NCBI RefSeq assembly: GCF_900461525.1
Contig: NZ_UGOD01000001.1
Span: 396,001-460,000, forward strand
Length of the DNA: 64,000 nucleotides
Direction of reading: 5' to 3'
Source of the DNA: Legionella busanensis
Lineage (GTDB): Bacteria > Pseudomonadota > Gammaproteobacteria > Legionellales > Legionellaceae
A program made the translations under genes and the position numbers. Each line of letters starts with the position of its first letter. The first letter of the stretch is position 1. The notes under the pieces were generated by a model, which searched no databases, was not told the DNA's origin, and was given only the letters and a program-made list of their open reading frames with translations. Shown here piece by piece: positions 1 through 8,573 of the stretch.

Positions 1-916
1 CGGTGATTGGCATTAAATGAGCTGCTGTATGTTGTCCACCAAGACAGAGGCCTCTTAAATGTCCCCAATGGTATTTACTCCCTTTTACCAGCACCACAGT
101 TTCTACTCCATGTGCTTCAAACACTTCACGGCAAGATGCTCCTGTTAGTTGCTTTTGGCCAATTCGGCGCTTATTGCCTTTTGCCTTTTTAATAGTTTCT
201 AAGGTTATTTCAAATTCTGAAGGTTCCAGCCGGTTAGAAACTAGTTGTGGTTTGTCTTCACGAAGCTCTTTTTTCTTGACATTTGGGATGATAACTCTAC
301 CTTTTTGATGATCATTTTTGATGGGCGTCTCTTTTCCAAAAAACTTTACTCTGCTAACTTTTCTTGTTTTACTTTCTACTTTTACTTCACCGATTTTACG
401 CAGCTTATTAGTTCCCTGAGGTGTATACATTGTTTCTACGCTACGATAACCCTTAAAAGGAGAAGCTTCACCAGTATACTGCGTGACCTGAATTCCACGT
501 TTTTCTAACTCTTGAATTAACTTAGCGTCGGTGGCTCCTTCTATCGTAGCCACAATTTTTTGATTAGAAGCGACTATTTCTTTTTTTATCTTTTTTTCAG
601 AGCGTAGTGGGGCTGGTGCCTTTTCCTCTTGGCCACGTTGCCTTTTTTTCGCTTCTCTAGCTGGATTCTTCTTCTGTAAAGCAGCAGTAACCTCTGTAGA
701 ATCCGCTTTGAATTCGCAACTTAATAAATAAATTATAAATTGAGAAGTTACCTTTCTTTGCTCTTGCCCAGGCCTCACGGGCGCTTTTTGATATTCCTGA
801 TAAAGATTTTCCCATTGTTTATCACTTAATGCCTCATCACGCCACGTAAAAGTTTCTAAAGCCGGTATACGTTCAATGCAAAGATTTTTAAAATTTTCAG
901 CAGCTTGTGATAGCAT
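1..916 (-). CDS. Unknown protein, possible C-terminal nuclease-like domain (3' end beyond window)
   Basis: An uninterrupted frame of 305 codons reads leftward from an ATG at 916 off the window edge, with AGGAA about 9 bases upstream of the start. The N-terminal part is lysine/arginine-rich and probably disordered (residues about 85-135). The last visible residues read GASCREVF, then HWGHLRGLCLGGQH and LMPIT. That spacing of His, a Leu-Gly-Gly turn and a later Leu-x-Pro is reminiscent of DNA/RNA non-specific (beta-beta-alpha metal) endonucleases, but the diagnostic residues beyond the edge are not visible. It is divergent from the esterase gene with about 300 bases between them. The open frame is solid; the nuclease idea is a weak inference. 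Confidence 0.72.
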   Translation of the reverse strand, partial: MLSQAAENFKNLCIERIPALETFTWRDEALSDKQWENLYQEYQKAPVRPGQEQRKVTSQFIIYLLSCEFKADSTEVTAALQKKNPAREAKKRQRGQEEKAPAPLRSEKKIKKEIVASNQKIVATIEGATDAKLIQELEKRGIQVTQYTGEASPFKGYRSVETMYTPQGTNKLRKIGEVKVESKTRKVSRVKFFGKETPIKNDHQKGRVIIPNVKKKELREDKPQLVSNRLEPSEFEITLETIKKAKGNKRRIGQKQLTGASCREVFEAHGVETVVLVKGSKYHWGHLRGLCLGGQHTAAHLMPIT

Positions 917-1221
917 TTAATAATTCCTGTACCAACTTTATTAAATTGATCAATTACAATAATATCTAATTATAAATGATTTCTATTGTTAAAAAAAGGT
1001 GCAGTTTGATTTTATTTAATCCAAAAAGACTAAGTGATTGTGTTTTAAAGATATTTTGAATAATTATTAATTAACCTATCTTCTATAGAACCTATATGCA
1101 GCAGTAAGTAATAATACTATGCAGATGATTTAATCACTCAGATAGCTTAAACTACGTCATAAATTGGATTCATATTTAAAACATAATTAAGATATGTTTA
1201 ATAATTTAATGTGGAGTTTAA
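917..1221. other. Divergent intergenic region, no gene seen
   Basis: This AT-rich stretch separates two genes read outward and must hold both promoters. I saw no convincing open frame, hairpin or repeat. The GTGGAG at 1211-1216 is the likely ribosome-binding site of the right-hand gene. Confidence 0.5.
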
Positions 1222-1875
1222 GTGAGTAATTTTAATTCTGAAGATATTAAACGCTCTCAAGGCTGTGTAATTTGGATGCATGGCCTTGGTGCCGATGGTT
1301 CTGATATGGCAGGTTTAGCCGCTGAATATCCTATTGTTGAATTAGCTTTAGAACATCTTTGTTTAGATGCCCCTATTCGACCTGTTACGTTAAATGCTGG
1401 CATGCCTATGCGTGCTTGGTATGATATTGTTGGCTTAAATTTAACTGATAGAGAAGATAGAGCAGGCATTTTACATTCTTTTAATTATATTAAAGAAGTG
1501 ATTGAGCAACAGATAAGTGTTGGTTATGAGCCTTCGCAAATTGTCCTTGCTGGCTTTTCCCAAGGTGGGGCAATGGCCTTATACAGTGCTCTTCATTGTG
1601 ATTTTCCCTTAGCAGGCGTTATTGCTTTATCTGCTTATTTGCCGCTTGCACTTGAATCTAAACCTATCTTAGCTAAAAATACCCCCATTTTTTTAGCGTC
1701 GGGGCTATATGATCCAATTGTCTTACCTGATTGGTCAAAGCATACGAAAGACTGGTTGATAGCGAATGAGTTTAATAATATTACTTGGCGACAGTATCCT
1801 ATGGAGCATGCCATTTGTCCGACAGAAATTACTGATATTGCCAGTTGGTTATCGACGCAATTTAAGGGAGCTTAA
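1222..1875 (+). CDS. Carboxylesterase/phospholipase family alpha/beta hydrolase
   Basis: A 217-residue cytosolic serine hydrolase of the small carboxylesterase/acyl-protein-thioesterase family (Abhydrolase_2 type), which cleaves short acyl or lysophospholipid esters. The oxyanion-hole motif HGLGADG is at residues 20-26. The nucleophile is Ser113 in GFSQGG, with Asp164 in LYDPIV and His196 in MEHAI completing the triad in the usual order and spacing. The length is normal for the family and there is no signal peptide. The start is a GTG at 1222 with GTGGAG 5 bases upstream. ratA follows 6 bases after the stop, so the two are probably co-transcribed. The natural substrate cannot be read from the sequence. 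Confidence 0.9.
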   Translation: MSNFNSEDIKRSQGCVIWMHGLGADGSDMAGLAAEYPIVELALEHLCLDAPIRPVTLNAGMPMRAWYDIVGLNLTDREDRAGILHSFNYIKEVIEQQISVGYEPSQIVLAGFSQGGAMALYSALHCDFPLAGVIALSAYLPLALESKPILAKNTPIFLASGLYDPIVLPDWSKHTKDWLIANEFNNITWRQYPMEHAICPTEITDIASWLSTQFKGA

Positions 1876-1881
1876 CTGGTT

Positions 1882-2319
1882 ATGACAAGTGTTAAAAAAT
1901 TGCGGGTTGTACCTTTTTCGTGTGAGCAAATGTTTAACTTAGTTAATGATGTTGAGCGTTATCATGAATTTCTTCCTTATTGTTCTGCAAGTAACGTGAA
2001 TTATCGGGATGAGGATGAAATTCAAGCAACCTTAGTTATTACTGCAGCTGGTATAAGTAAATCATTTACGACTAGAAACCTCCAACAGCTCAATAAGATG
2101 ATTGAAATTCGTTTAGTTGACGGTCCGTTTAAACATCTGGAAGGTTTTTGGCGCTTTGATGAAGTACCAGGAGGGGGTTGTCAAATTGGTTTTGATTTAG
2201 AATTTGAATTTGCAGGTAGAATGTTTGCGTTTCTATTAGGATCTGTATTTGAGCAGGTCACTGATAAAATGGTTGATGCCTTTTGTGAACGCGCTGAGTT
2301 TATTTATGGTCGAAGTTGA
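1882..2319 (+). CDS. ratA: RatA/Coq10-type START-domain protein
   Basis: A 145-residue single-domain protein of the polyketide cyclase/START superfamily, the bacterial RatA (PasT/YfjG) and mitochondrial Coq10 group, which binds a hydrophobic ligand such as ubiquinone. Family hallmarks include the N-terminal VPFSCEQMFNLVNDVERYHEFLPYC and the C-terminal amphipathic helix FEQVTDKMVDAFCERA. It sits in the conserved ratA-rnfH pair. The rnfH start lies inside its last codons, so translation is probably coupled. Although annotated in some genomes as a toxin that blocks ribosome association, the family relation to Coq10 and the absence of a true antitoxin partner favour a quinone-related housekeeping role. 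Confidence 0.9.
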   Translation: MTSVKKLRVVPFSCEQMFNLVNDVERYHEFLPYCSASNVNYRDEDEIQATLVITAAGISKSFTTRNLQQLNKMIEIRLVDGPFKHLEGFWRFDEVPGGGCQIGFDLEFEFAGRMFAFLLGSVFEQVTDKMVDAFCERAEFIYGRS

Positions 2320-2575
2320 AGTCATTTATATTGACTATGAGCAAGTAATTACTCATTTACATTGTACGTTACCTGAAGGGGCAACTGTAGAAGATGCACT
2401 TAATGAGTCTGGAATAGTTACTCTTTTTCCAGACGTACAAGAATTAGCTATTGGTATTTTTTCAAAACGTGTAGATCGCACAACAGCTTTAAAAACAGGC
2501 GATCGAATTGAAATTTATCGCCCATTAATTAATGATCCTAAAGAGAAACGGCGCTTACGCGCTAAGAAAATTTAA
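2306..2575 (+). CDS. rnfH: RnfH family ubiquitin-fold protein
   Basis: An 89-residue protein of the RnfH (UPF0125/RatB) family, a beta-grasp fold of unclear function usually encoded next to ratA or rnf electron-transport genes. Recognisable segments are EVEVIYID at the N-terminus, LPEGATVEDAL, and the terminal RIEIYRPLINDPKEKRRLRA. The open frame reaches back to 2249, but the ATG at 2306 gives the family N-terminus MVEVEV and overlaps the end of ratA by 14 bases, so I prefer it. It converges on bamE. Confidence 0.88.
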   Translation: MVEVEVIYIDYEQVITHLHCTLPEGATVEDALNESGIVTLFPDVQELAIGIFSKRVDRTTALKTGDRIEIYRPLINDPKEKRRLRAKKI

Positions 2576-2591
2576 TAGTAATATTACTATT
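2574..2591. terminator. 18-base palindrome between convergent rnfH and bamE
   Basis: AATAGTAATATTACTATT is a perfect palindrome spanning the two stop regions of convergent genes. It has no GC in the stem core and only short A/T flanks, so it could at most be a weak bidirectional terminator. Confidence 0.3.
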
Positions 2592-2905
2592 TAAGGCATA
2601 TGGTCAATTCGAGTTAACCTATCGTGCCTAAAATACAATACAATATTACGAATCTCTCTTATACTATTACCACGTTGCCAAGTGTAAGCATAGTCCCAAC
2701 GATCATTATTAAAAGTAGGGCTTAAAAGGCTGGTACCCATTAAAATAGCTACATCTTCTTTACTCATGCCAACGTGTAAGCGTGCAATTTTATCTTGAGG
2801 TAATAAGTTACCTTGTTGAACGACACGTCTGGCAAAGTCATAAGACATACATTGTGTTAATGTTAATACTAAAGCAATCAGTAAGATACGTGGTGTAAAT
2901 CTCAT
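2591..2905 (-). CDS. bamE: Outer membrane protein assembly factor BamE (SmpA)
   Basis: A small lipoprotein component of the BAM complex that inserts beta-barrel proteins into the outer membrane. The N-terminal hydrophobic segment ends in the lipobox LTQC. The mature part shows the BamE/SmpA pattern: QGNLL, then the helix KIARLHVGMSKEDVAILMGTSLL, then WDYAYTW and a C-terminal strand ending in RIDHMP. The frame is open from an ATG at 2935, but the ATG at 2905 places a positively charged MRFTPR directly before the hydrophobic stretch, as expected for a signal peptide, so 105 residues is preferred. The gene is divergent from fur, an arrangement common in gammaproteobacteria. Confidence 0.9.
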   Translation of the reverse strand: MRFTPRILLIALVLTLTQCMSYDFARRVVQQGNLLPQDKIARLHVGMSKEDVAILMGTSLLSPTFNNDRWDYAYTWQRGNSIREIRNIVLYFRHDRLTRIDHMP

Positions 2906-2998
2906 TTTTTTGCCCACAATTAAAAATTTCGCCATAATATCATGCTATCTTTAGAAATAACACCAGCTTTAGGCATCATTACTGTTTTAGGAGTTTTT

Positions 2999-3409
2999 GT
3001 GGAAGAAAGTCAGCAATTGAAAGACGCCGGTTTAAAAATTACTATACCGAGATTGAAAGTATTACAGATTTTAGAGCAATCTACCGATCATCATCTAAGC
3101 GCTGAAGCTGTTTATAAAAAGCTCTTAGATATGGGAGAAGATGTAGGCTTAGCAACTGTGTATCGGGTTTTAACTCAATTTGAAGCAGCTGGTTTAGTTT
3201 CGCGTCATAATTTTGAGGGCGGTTATTCAGTTTTTGAATTATCTCAAGGTGAACATCATGATCATCTTGTTTGTGTTAAATGTGGTAAGGTTGAAGAGTT
3301 TATTGATGAGGTTATTGAGCAAAGGCAACAATTAATTGCTGAGAAAGCTCAATTTAAGATGACAGATCATGCTTTAAATATTTATGGCCTATGTCCTGAT
3401 TGTCAATAA
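2999..3409 (+). CDS. fur: Ferric uptake regulator Fur
   Basis: The iron-responsive repressor of about 136 residues. The winged-helix DNA-binding half contains GLATVYRVLTQFEAAGLV. The dimerisation half carries the HHDHLVCVKCG metal-binding segment and a C-terminal CPDC pair for structural zinc. The frame can be extended to an ATG at 2942, but GTG at 2999 is preceded by AGGAG with a 5-base spacer and yields the typical Fur N-terminus EESQQLKDAGLKITIPR. That N-terminus closely matches what I know of Legionella Fur and is one reason for the taxonomic call. It is transcribed divergently from bamE. Confidence 0.95.
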   Translation: MEESQQLKDAGLKITIPRLKVLQILEQSTDHHLSAEAVYKKLLDMGEDVGLATVYRVLTQFEAAGLVSRHNFEGGYSVFELSQGEHHDHLVCVKCGKVEEFIDEVIEQRQQLIAEKAQFKMTDHALNIYGLCPDCQ

Positions 3410-3641
3410 TCCCTTAAAGTTTATATTCTATTATATAAATAACCTATTTTGTTTAATTGTTTGCACAAGGTTGTATGTTAGGTATGAAAATGAGTTAAAA
3501 ATATTGCTGACGAGTATCTACTTTGGTTTAACTTAGGTAAATTAGAGGCAACAGGAATAACTTTACTTTTAATGTATAAATTCCTTCTTTTGCCAGAGAA
3601 AAAGTATATTATAGTTTGAAATATATTGCTTAAAATAATAA

Positions 3642-5150
3642 ATGAATAAGCCATCCATATCTGAACTAGCAGCGCCTTATCAAGCTCATCCCGTTTTTTC
3701 TTTTAGCTTAGGTAATATTTTAATTGATAATAAAATTTTGCCTAATGCCTCAGTCAATCTTCTTGTTAAAAATTTTAATCGTCATGGACTAATTGCAGGT
3801 GCGACAGGCACAGGTAAAACAAAAACCATGCAAGTATTGTGCGAGCAATTATCACAAGCAGGGATCCCTTCACTTGTTATGGATATTAAAGGAGATGTAT
3901 CAGGATTGGCTATGCCTGCTGTTACAAGTGAGTTTTTAAAAAGTCGTAGTCAGTTGTTAAATATACCCTTTGTACCAAAAGCTTATCCTGTTGAGTTATT
4001 TACTTTGAGTGAGAAACTTTTAGGCATTCAATTACGTACGACACTAATGGATTTCGGCGCACTTTTATTCGCACGACTTTTAGCGCTTAATGAAACCCAA
4101 GCTAGTATTATTACTGTTATTTTTGAATATGCAAAAGTAAATAATTTACCGTTTATTACTTTAAATGATTTCAAAGCTATTTTAAATTTTATTCAAACGG
4201 AAGAAGGGAAAGCTGACTTTAAAGCCCAATTTGGTAATGTTGCTAGTACATCGATTAATATTATTTTACGTAAAATTATTGATTTGGAGGCGCAAGGTAT
4301 TCAGGAATTTTTTTCTAAGCCGGCTTTTAAAATAAACGATTTACTGCGCATTAACGCGCAAGGGGAAGGCATTATTTCTATTTTGCGTTTAATGACTATG
4401 CAGGAGAATCCTAAGCTATTCTCCACATTTATGATTAAGCTCTTAACAGACGTTTATCAAAAACTACCTGAAATTGGCGATCCACCGAAGCCTAAGTTAG
4501 TTTTATTTATTGATGAGGCGCATTTAATTTTTAACCAAGCTAATCAAACCTTATTACAGCTGCTAGAAACTACCGTCAAGTTAATCCGTTCCAAAGGAGT
4601 GGGTATTATCTTTTGCACCCAAACACCTAGTGATATTCCTGCCAGTATACTAAGTCAACTCGGTTTAAAAATTCAACATTCTTTACGGGCATTTACAGCA
4701 AAAGATAGACAAGCGATAAAATTAGTCGCACAAAATTTTCCACCCTCAGATTATTACAATATAGAAAATTTATTAACTTCCCTTGGCATAGGTGAGGCAT
4801 TAGTAACAGCGCTTGATGATCGGGGCCAGCCAACACCTGTTGTACATTGTATGATGCGCCCGCCTGCATCACGTATGGGTTCTTTAACCAATCAGGAAGC
4901 TGACTCCATTATCATTAAATCTGAATTATTAGCTTATTATAAGGAGACTAAAAATGAAAAATCAGCAGCAGAAGTGTTAGCTAGTAAGCGAAATTCAGAA
5001 CCCAGTAAAATGAATAAAAACAAGCAAGAAAAAGAACCGCCGTCAATCATCACGACGCTTGGTAAAAGCAGTTTATTTCGACAAATTGTGCGGCAGACTT
5101 TTCGTGAGCTAACTAGAGCACTTCTACGGGCAATGGGTTTAAAGAAATAA
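3642..5150 (+). CDS. HerA/DUF853-type P-loop ATPase (YjgR family)
   Basis: A 502-residue ATPase of the HerA/FtsK superfamily, DUF853 branch (E. coli YjgR). Walker A is GATGTGKT at residues 53-60, followed by KTMQVL and the DIKGDVSG motif typical of the branch. Walker B is LVLFIDEAHLIF at about 285-297, with a later IIFCTQTPSDIP sensor region. Residues 430-480 are a lysine/glutamate-rich linker before a basic C-terminal helix. The family's role is not settled; HerA relatives pump or remodel DNA. It converges on the N-formylglutamate amidohydrolase gene with only 27 bases between stops. Confidence 0.85.
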   Translation: MNKPSISELAAPYQAHPVFSFSLGNILIDNKILPNASVNLLVKNFNRHGLIAGATGTGKTKTMQVLCEQLSQAGIPSLVMDIKGDVSGLAMPAVTSEFLKSRSQLLNIPFVPKAYPVELFTLSEKLLGIQLRTTLMDFGALLFARLLALNETQASIITVIFEYAKVNNLPFITLNDFKAILNFIQTEEGKADFKAQFGNVASTSINIILRKIIDLEAQGIQEFFSKPAFKINDLLRINAQGEGIISILRLMTMQENPKLFSTFMIKLLTDVYQKLPEIGDPPKPKLVLFIDEAHLIFNQANQTLLQLLETTVKLIRSKGVGIIFCTQTPSDIPASILSQLGLKIQHSLRAFTAKDRQAIKLVAQNFPPSDYYNIENLLTSLGIGEALVTALDDRGQPTPVVHCMMRPPASRMGSLTNQEADSIIIKSELLAYYKETKNEKSAAEVLASKRNSEPSKMNKNKQEKEPPSIITTLGKSSLFRQIVRQTFRELTRALLRAMGLKK

Positions 5151-5177
5151 TATTGTAATAGACTTCTAATCATTAAT

Positions 5178-5903
5178 TTATATACGAATATCGAGAATCT
5201 CTAATTGCTTAAGTAGCAACGTTAAAGACTCAACTAAATTTGTATTAAGCGCTGCCAATGAATGTGGTTTTTCAGTTAAGCTTTGTTTACATTCTAACTC
5301 AACGCCTAAATAATCTTCTGCTGCATATTTTTTTCTGAGGCTTGTAGTAAAGCCATCACTATTACCTCGATATGGGTAATTTAGCCGTACTCGCAAATGT
5401 TGATGATTCTGTTTTAGTATTTGTTGCCATAGTCGAGCAAGCTTTTGCTCAGTAGGTCGTTTAGGATCATAAAGAAATCCAATATCAGTCGTTCTATTTA
5501 CACCATTTAAACTTGGTGTAAAACTGTGAATAGATAAATGCCAGACTTGATATCCTTTAACGATAGCGTCTTGAATGCGCTCTTCAGCTGATTGGCGAAA
5601 AGGTAGGTAATAATTTTTTATTAAATATTCTTTTTCTTCGGTAGAAAATTGTTGTGATATTTCAGAAAAACAGGTTTTATGTTTAAGGCTACGATTACAA
5701 TCAATCAATAAGCGACTCACGGTAGCAGAGATTAAGGGGTAATTAAATACATGGCTTAAGTGCTTAGCGATAGCGAAAGCGCCAATATCAAGGCCTCTAT
5801 GGGTATCTAATAATAATTGATAATCTCTAAAATAATGCTCAAACGCTGACGGTACTGTATTGACTGCGTGTTCGCAGCTTAAAATAACTTTTATTTGTTT
5901 CAC
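5178..5903 (-). CDS. N-formylglutamate amidohydrolase family protein
   Basis: A 241-residue zinc-type amidohydrolase of the FGase (HutG2-like) family, which removes the formyl group of N-formylglutamate or cleaves related amides. Visible family motifs are SCEHAVNTVP near the N-terminus, THRGLDIGA, SRLLIDCNRS, the histidine-containing LSIHSFTP, and GFLYDP. The GTG start at 5903 overlaps the TGA of the preceding GCS2 gene in the sequence GTGA, so translation is coupled. It is the last gene of a four-gene operon with two amide-bond-forming ligases, so here it probably edits or degrades an amide product; a role in histidine catabolism is unlikely because no hut genes are near. Confidence 0.87.
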   Translation of the reverse strand: MKQIKVILSCEHAVNTVPSAFEHYFRDYQLLLDTHRGLDIGAFAIAKHLSHVFNYPLISATVSRLLIDCNRSLKHKTCFSEISQQFSTEEKEYLIKNYYLPFRQSAEERIQDAIVKGYQVWHLSIHSFTPSLNGVNRTTDIGFLYDPKRPTEQKLARLWQQILKQNHQHLRVRLNYPYRGNSDGFTTSLRKKYAAEDYLGVELECKQSLTEKPHSLAALNTNLVESLTLLLKQLEILDIRI

Positions 5904-7123
5904 GTTGGATTAAATTGTTGATTTGTTAATAAACAATGACTAAGTTGGCGATAGATACTTGATAAAATAGTTTTATCAATGTTTGGTCCGCTAGCCTTTA
6001 ATAAACGCTCACTCAAATTCCCTTGACTTAAAATATATTCTAAAACACGTTGACTTGTATCATCTAGATGATGACTAATTTGTTCAATAAGTCGTGACCA
6101 TGCTTCATTGCAATTTTTAACAGGATTTTTTAACTGCCATTGTTTTATTAATTCTGGATCAGTGATCGGTACGGCCAATCCATGCACTATAGTTTGGTCA
6201 AATAGCGCCCGTAATTGTTGGGTAGGATAGGGGTTTTCTAAAAAATAATTTGAGTTTTGAATCCAGTTTTTAAGAATATAAAAAACGGCCTTTGCAATAG
6301 CAATATCCGCTTTGACACATTCTTGCGTATCTAAAATACGAATTTCAATCGCTTTACAATTAAATTTGGGAATTGCTGCCCTGGAGTTTAGCCACTCATG
6401 CTGAAGAATTCCTTCAGGATCAAAAGGGCGGATAGCTTTATACATAGGTTGTAAAACTTGTCGTTGGTACTCTGCTTCTGAACTTATAAATTCTGGAATA
6501 ATATGGCCACTTATAGCGGGAATTTTAAGTTGATTTTTACCATAGAAATCGAGTCGCGTATCTAAAATATTAGTTATACCGCCTTCAAGGAAAGGTGAGC
6601 TTGCTGCTAAGGCAGGTAATAAAGGTAATAATATACGAATTGCATTATGTAGCTGATTAAACTCAGCATCATTAGCAAAAGGTAAGTTAAGATGCATACT
6701 TTGTAAATTTGACCAGCCATGGCCTTCGCAATTAAAGATAGTATCGAATTGTTGATAAAGTTCTTTTTTATCATGTGGCCAGCGTTTAGTTTCTTTAAAA
6801 GGATTCATCCATGGATGGGCGCCCGTAGGCAGCAACTGGAGATTGTATTTATCTAAAAGTTTACTTAGCTTCTCAACTGTCTTCTGAAAATAAGCTTCCA
6901 GAGGTTCAGATAGAGGGCGAGGACCATTATTTTTTAATTCAAGGACATGTAAAACCAATTCATTGCTAACTGCAATTTCACCTAAGCTGACTTCATTAAC
7001 TATTTCACCAGCAAGTTCTTGCAAAATAAAATCACTTCTCGGCTGAATATTGAGTGAGGTTTTGTCAACTAACATATATTCAATTTCAATACCAATGACA
7101 GAAAAAATAGAATAATTAGACAT
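5900..7123 (-). CDS. GCS2-type glutamate-cysteine ligase-like carboxylate-amine ligase
   Basis: About 407 residues of the GCS2/YbdK-like branch of the glutamine-synthetase-fold amidoligases, which join a carboxylate to an amine using ATP. The N-terminus carries the nucleotide/metal-binding GIEIEYMLVD. Further core motifs are NELVLHVLELKNNGP, LLPTGAHPWMNP and the histidine-rich MHLNLPF, with EIRILDTQECVKAD in the second half. The frame is open to 7159, but the ATG at 7123 is preceded by AGGAAG at a 7-base spacing and overlaps the ATP-grasp gene by 8 bases; the ATG at 7129 would be too close to that site. GshA activity is possible, but the partners suggest a different peptide-like product. Confidence 0.86.
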   Translation of the reverse strand: MSNYSIFSVIGIEIEYMLVDKTSLNIQPRSDFILQELAGEIVNEVSLGEIAVSNELVLHVLELKNNGPRPLSEPLEAYFQKTVEKLSKLLDKYNLQLLPTGAHPWMNPFKETKRWPHDKKELYQQFDTIFNCEGHGWSNLQSMHLNLPFANDAEFNQLHNAIRILLPLLPALAASSPFLEGGITNILDTRLDFYGKNQLKIPAISGHIIPEFISSEAEYQRQVLQPMYKAIRPFDPEGILQHEWLNSRAAIPKFNCKAIEIRILDTQECVKADIAIAKAVFYILKNWIQNSNYFLENPYPTQQLRALFDQTIVHGLAVPITDPELIKQWQLKNPVKNCNEAWSRLIEQISHHLDDTSQRVLEYILSQGNLSERLLKASGPNIDKTILSSIYRQLSHCLLTNQQFNPT

Positions 7124-8573
7124 AACCATGCTTCCTGCGAATTCGTTGAAGAAAAACATTCATAATTTGCTGATAAAGGGCTTCACCTAATATTTTATCT
7201 TCCCAACCGTAGTCAATATTAGGATTGTCATTAACTTCAATAACGTAATGTTTACCATTATAACTTTTCATATCAACGCCATATAAACCATCACCAATTA
7301 AGCGCGTTACTTTTAAAGCAGTCTTAATAATGGCTTCAGGCACCTCATGGATAGGAAAGGATTCAATCTTACCTTCGCGCGTTTCCTTTGTTGCTTCTTC
7401 CCAATTATAAATTTGCCAATGGTTTTTAGCCATATAGTAGCGACAAGCAAAAATAGGGCGGTTATCTAATATGCCAATACGCCAATCAAATTCGGTAGGG
7501 ATAAAGGGTTGAATTAAGACGAGATCAGAGGTTTTGAAAAATTGTGATAAGGATTTTTGCAGTGATTTACTATCTTCAATTTTAATCACACCATGTGAAA
7601 AAGCCCCATCTGGTTTTTTTAATACACAAGGGAAATCAACTTCAGGAACATCTTTATCATATTTACTTAAAAAAAGTGTTTCTGGTGTTAAAATTTGATG
7701 GCTACGCATTAATTCCGCTAAATACACTTTATTACTACATTTAACAATGGACTGCGGATCATCAATAACGACCATATTTTGTTGATGAGCATAACGCGCC
7801 ATACGATAAGTATAATGATTGACTGCGGTGGTAGCCCGAATAAATAAAGCATCATACTCAGCAATTGATTTACTATCGCTTTTCTCTATAAAGTCGACAT
7901 TTAGCCCCATTTCTTCACCTGTATGGGCAAAAAATTCTAACGCTTTTTTATTAGAAGGTGCATTAAGCTCAGTAGGATCAATTAAAATAGCTAAATCATG
8001 ATAGCGTTGTTTTTTGCGCCATTGATGAAAACGTTTTTTAGATAAATAACTTTCTGCGGCCTCCTTTAAAAATTGCATGTGGTGAGTAGGTACATCTGCT
8101 ATTGATAAGGCTTGTAAGTGTTTAATTCGCCATTGTCTTTTCCTCTCCAGGGTAAAACGTAGCAAAGGAAGAGGAAAAAGACCGTGTAACTTTTTAGCAA
8201 GTAAGACATGCCTTTTAGCCATATTTTGGCCAAAATAAAGACTAAAAACAAATTCATCTGTCTTAATATCATGTAAACTATGTTCTATTTCATCATCAAT
8301 TTCCTGAGAGATTAACTTAGATAAGCTATTACTTAATACATCCTGAATGCTATCAACGGACGGAATTACTTTATGATCGCGTGCATGAGCTAAAAGGGAA
8401 ACATAATAGCCTATACTTTGATGATTATATGATTGGCAAAGGTTAATCACACGTGTAGCTTTACTTTGAGTATATTCCTCTTTAGACAAATAATCTCTTG
8501 CATGAACAATAGGTGCCAAGTGGCTTAAAAATTCCCAACTGGGAGGTTCATCCGTTACTACTATTGTTTGCAT
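7116..8573 (-). CDS. RimK-like ATP-grasp ligase with N-terminal RLAN-type domain
   Basis: A 485-residue enzyme in two parts. Residues 1-200 look like the RimK-like ATP-grasp N-terminal (RLAN) domain, with the SYNHQSIGYYVSLLAHARDHKVIPS signature. Residues about 210-480 form the ATP-grasp ligase: DALFIRATTAVNHYTYRMA, FPCVLKKPDGAFSHGV for ATP binding, LIQPFIPTEFDWRIGILD, and the metal-binding VIEVNDNPNIDYGWED near the end. Such enzymes add amino acids, often glutamate, to a carboxyl group of a protein or peptide. The ATG lies 26 bases inside the end of the upstream peptidase gene, and its 3' end overlaps the GCS2 gene. The acceptor is unknown. Confidence 0.88.
   Translation of the reverse strand: MQTIVVTDEPPSWEFLSHLAPIVHARDYLSKEEYTQSKATRVINLCQSYNHQSIGYYVSLLAHARDHKVIPSVDSIQDVLSNSLSKLISQEIDDEIEHSLHDIKTDEFVFSLYFGQNMAKRHVLLAKKLHGLFPLPLLRFTLERKRQWRIKHLQALSIADVPTHHMQFLKEAAESYLSKKRFHQWRKKQRYHDLAILIDPTELNAPSNKKALEFFAHTGEEMGLNVDFIEKSDSKSIAEYDALFIRATTAVNHYTYRMARYAHQQNMVVIDDPQSIVKCSNKVYLAELMRSHQILTPETLFLSKYDKDVPEVDFPCVLKKPDGAFSHGVIKIEDSKSLQKSLSQFFKTSDLVLIQPFIPTEFDWRIGILDNRPIFACRYYMAKNHWQIYNWEEATKETREGKIESFPIHEVPEAIIKTALKVTRLIGDGLYGVDMKSYNGKHYVIEVNDNPNIDYGWEDKILGEALYQQIMNVFLQRIRRKHGYV

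Noticed and set aside
7..508. Two plus-strand open frames at the left edge
   Set aside because: They lie antisense to a clean 305-codon minus-strand frame with ribosome-binding site and protein-like composition; no start signals of their own.
1882..2575. ratA-rnfH as a toxin-antitoxin pair
   Set aside because: The families are Coq10/START-like and ubiquitin-fold; the arrangement is a widespread housekeeping pair, and no antitoxin-like DNA-binding protein is present.
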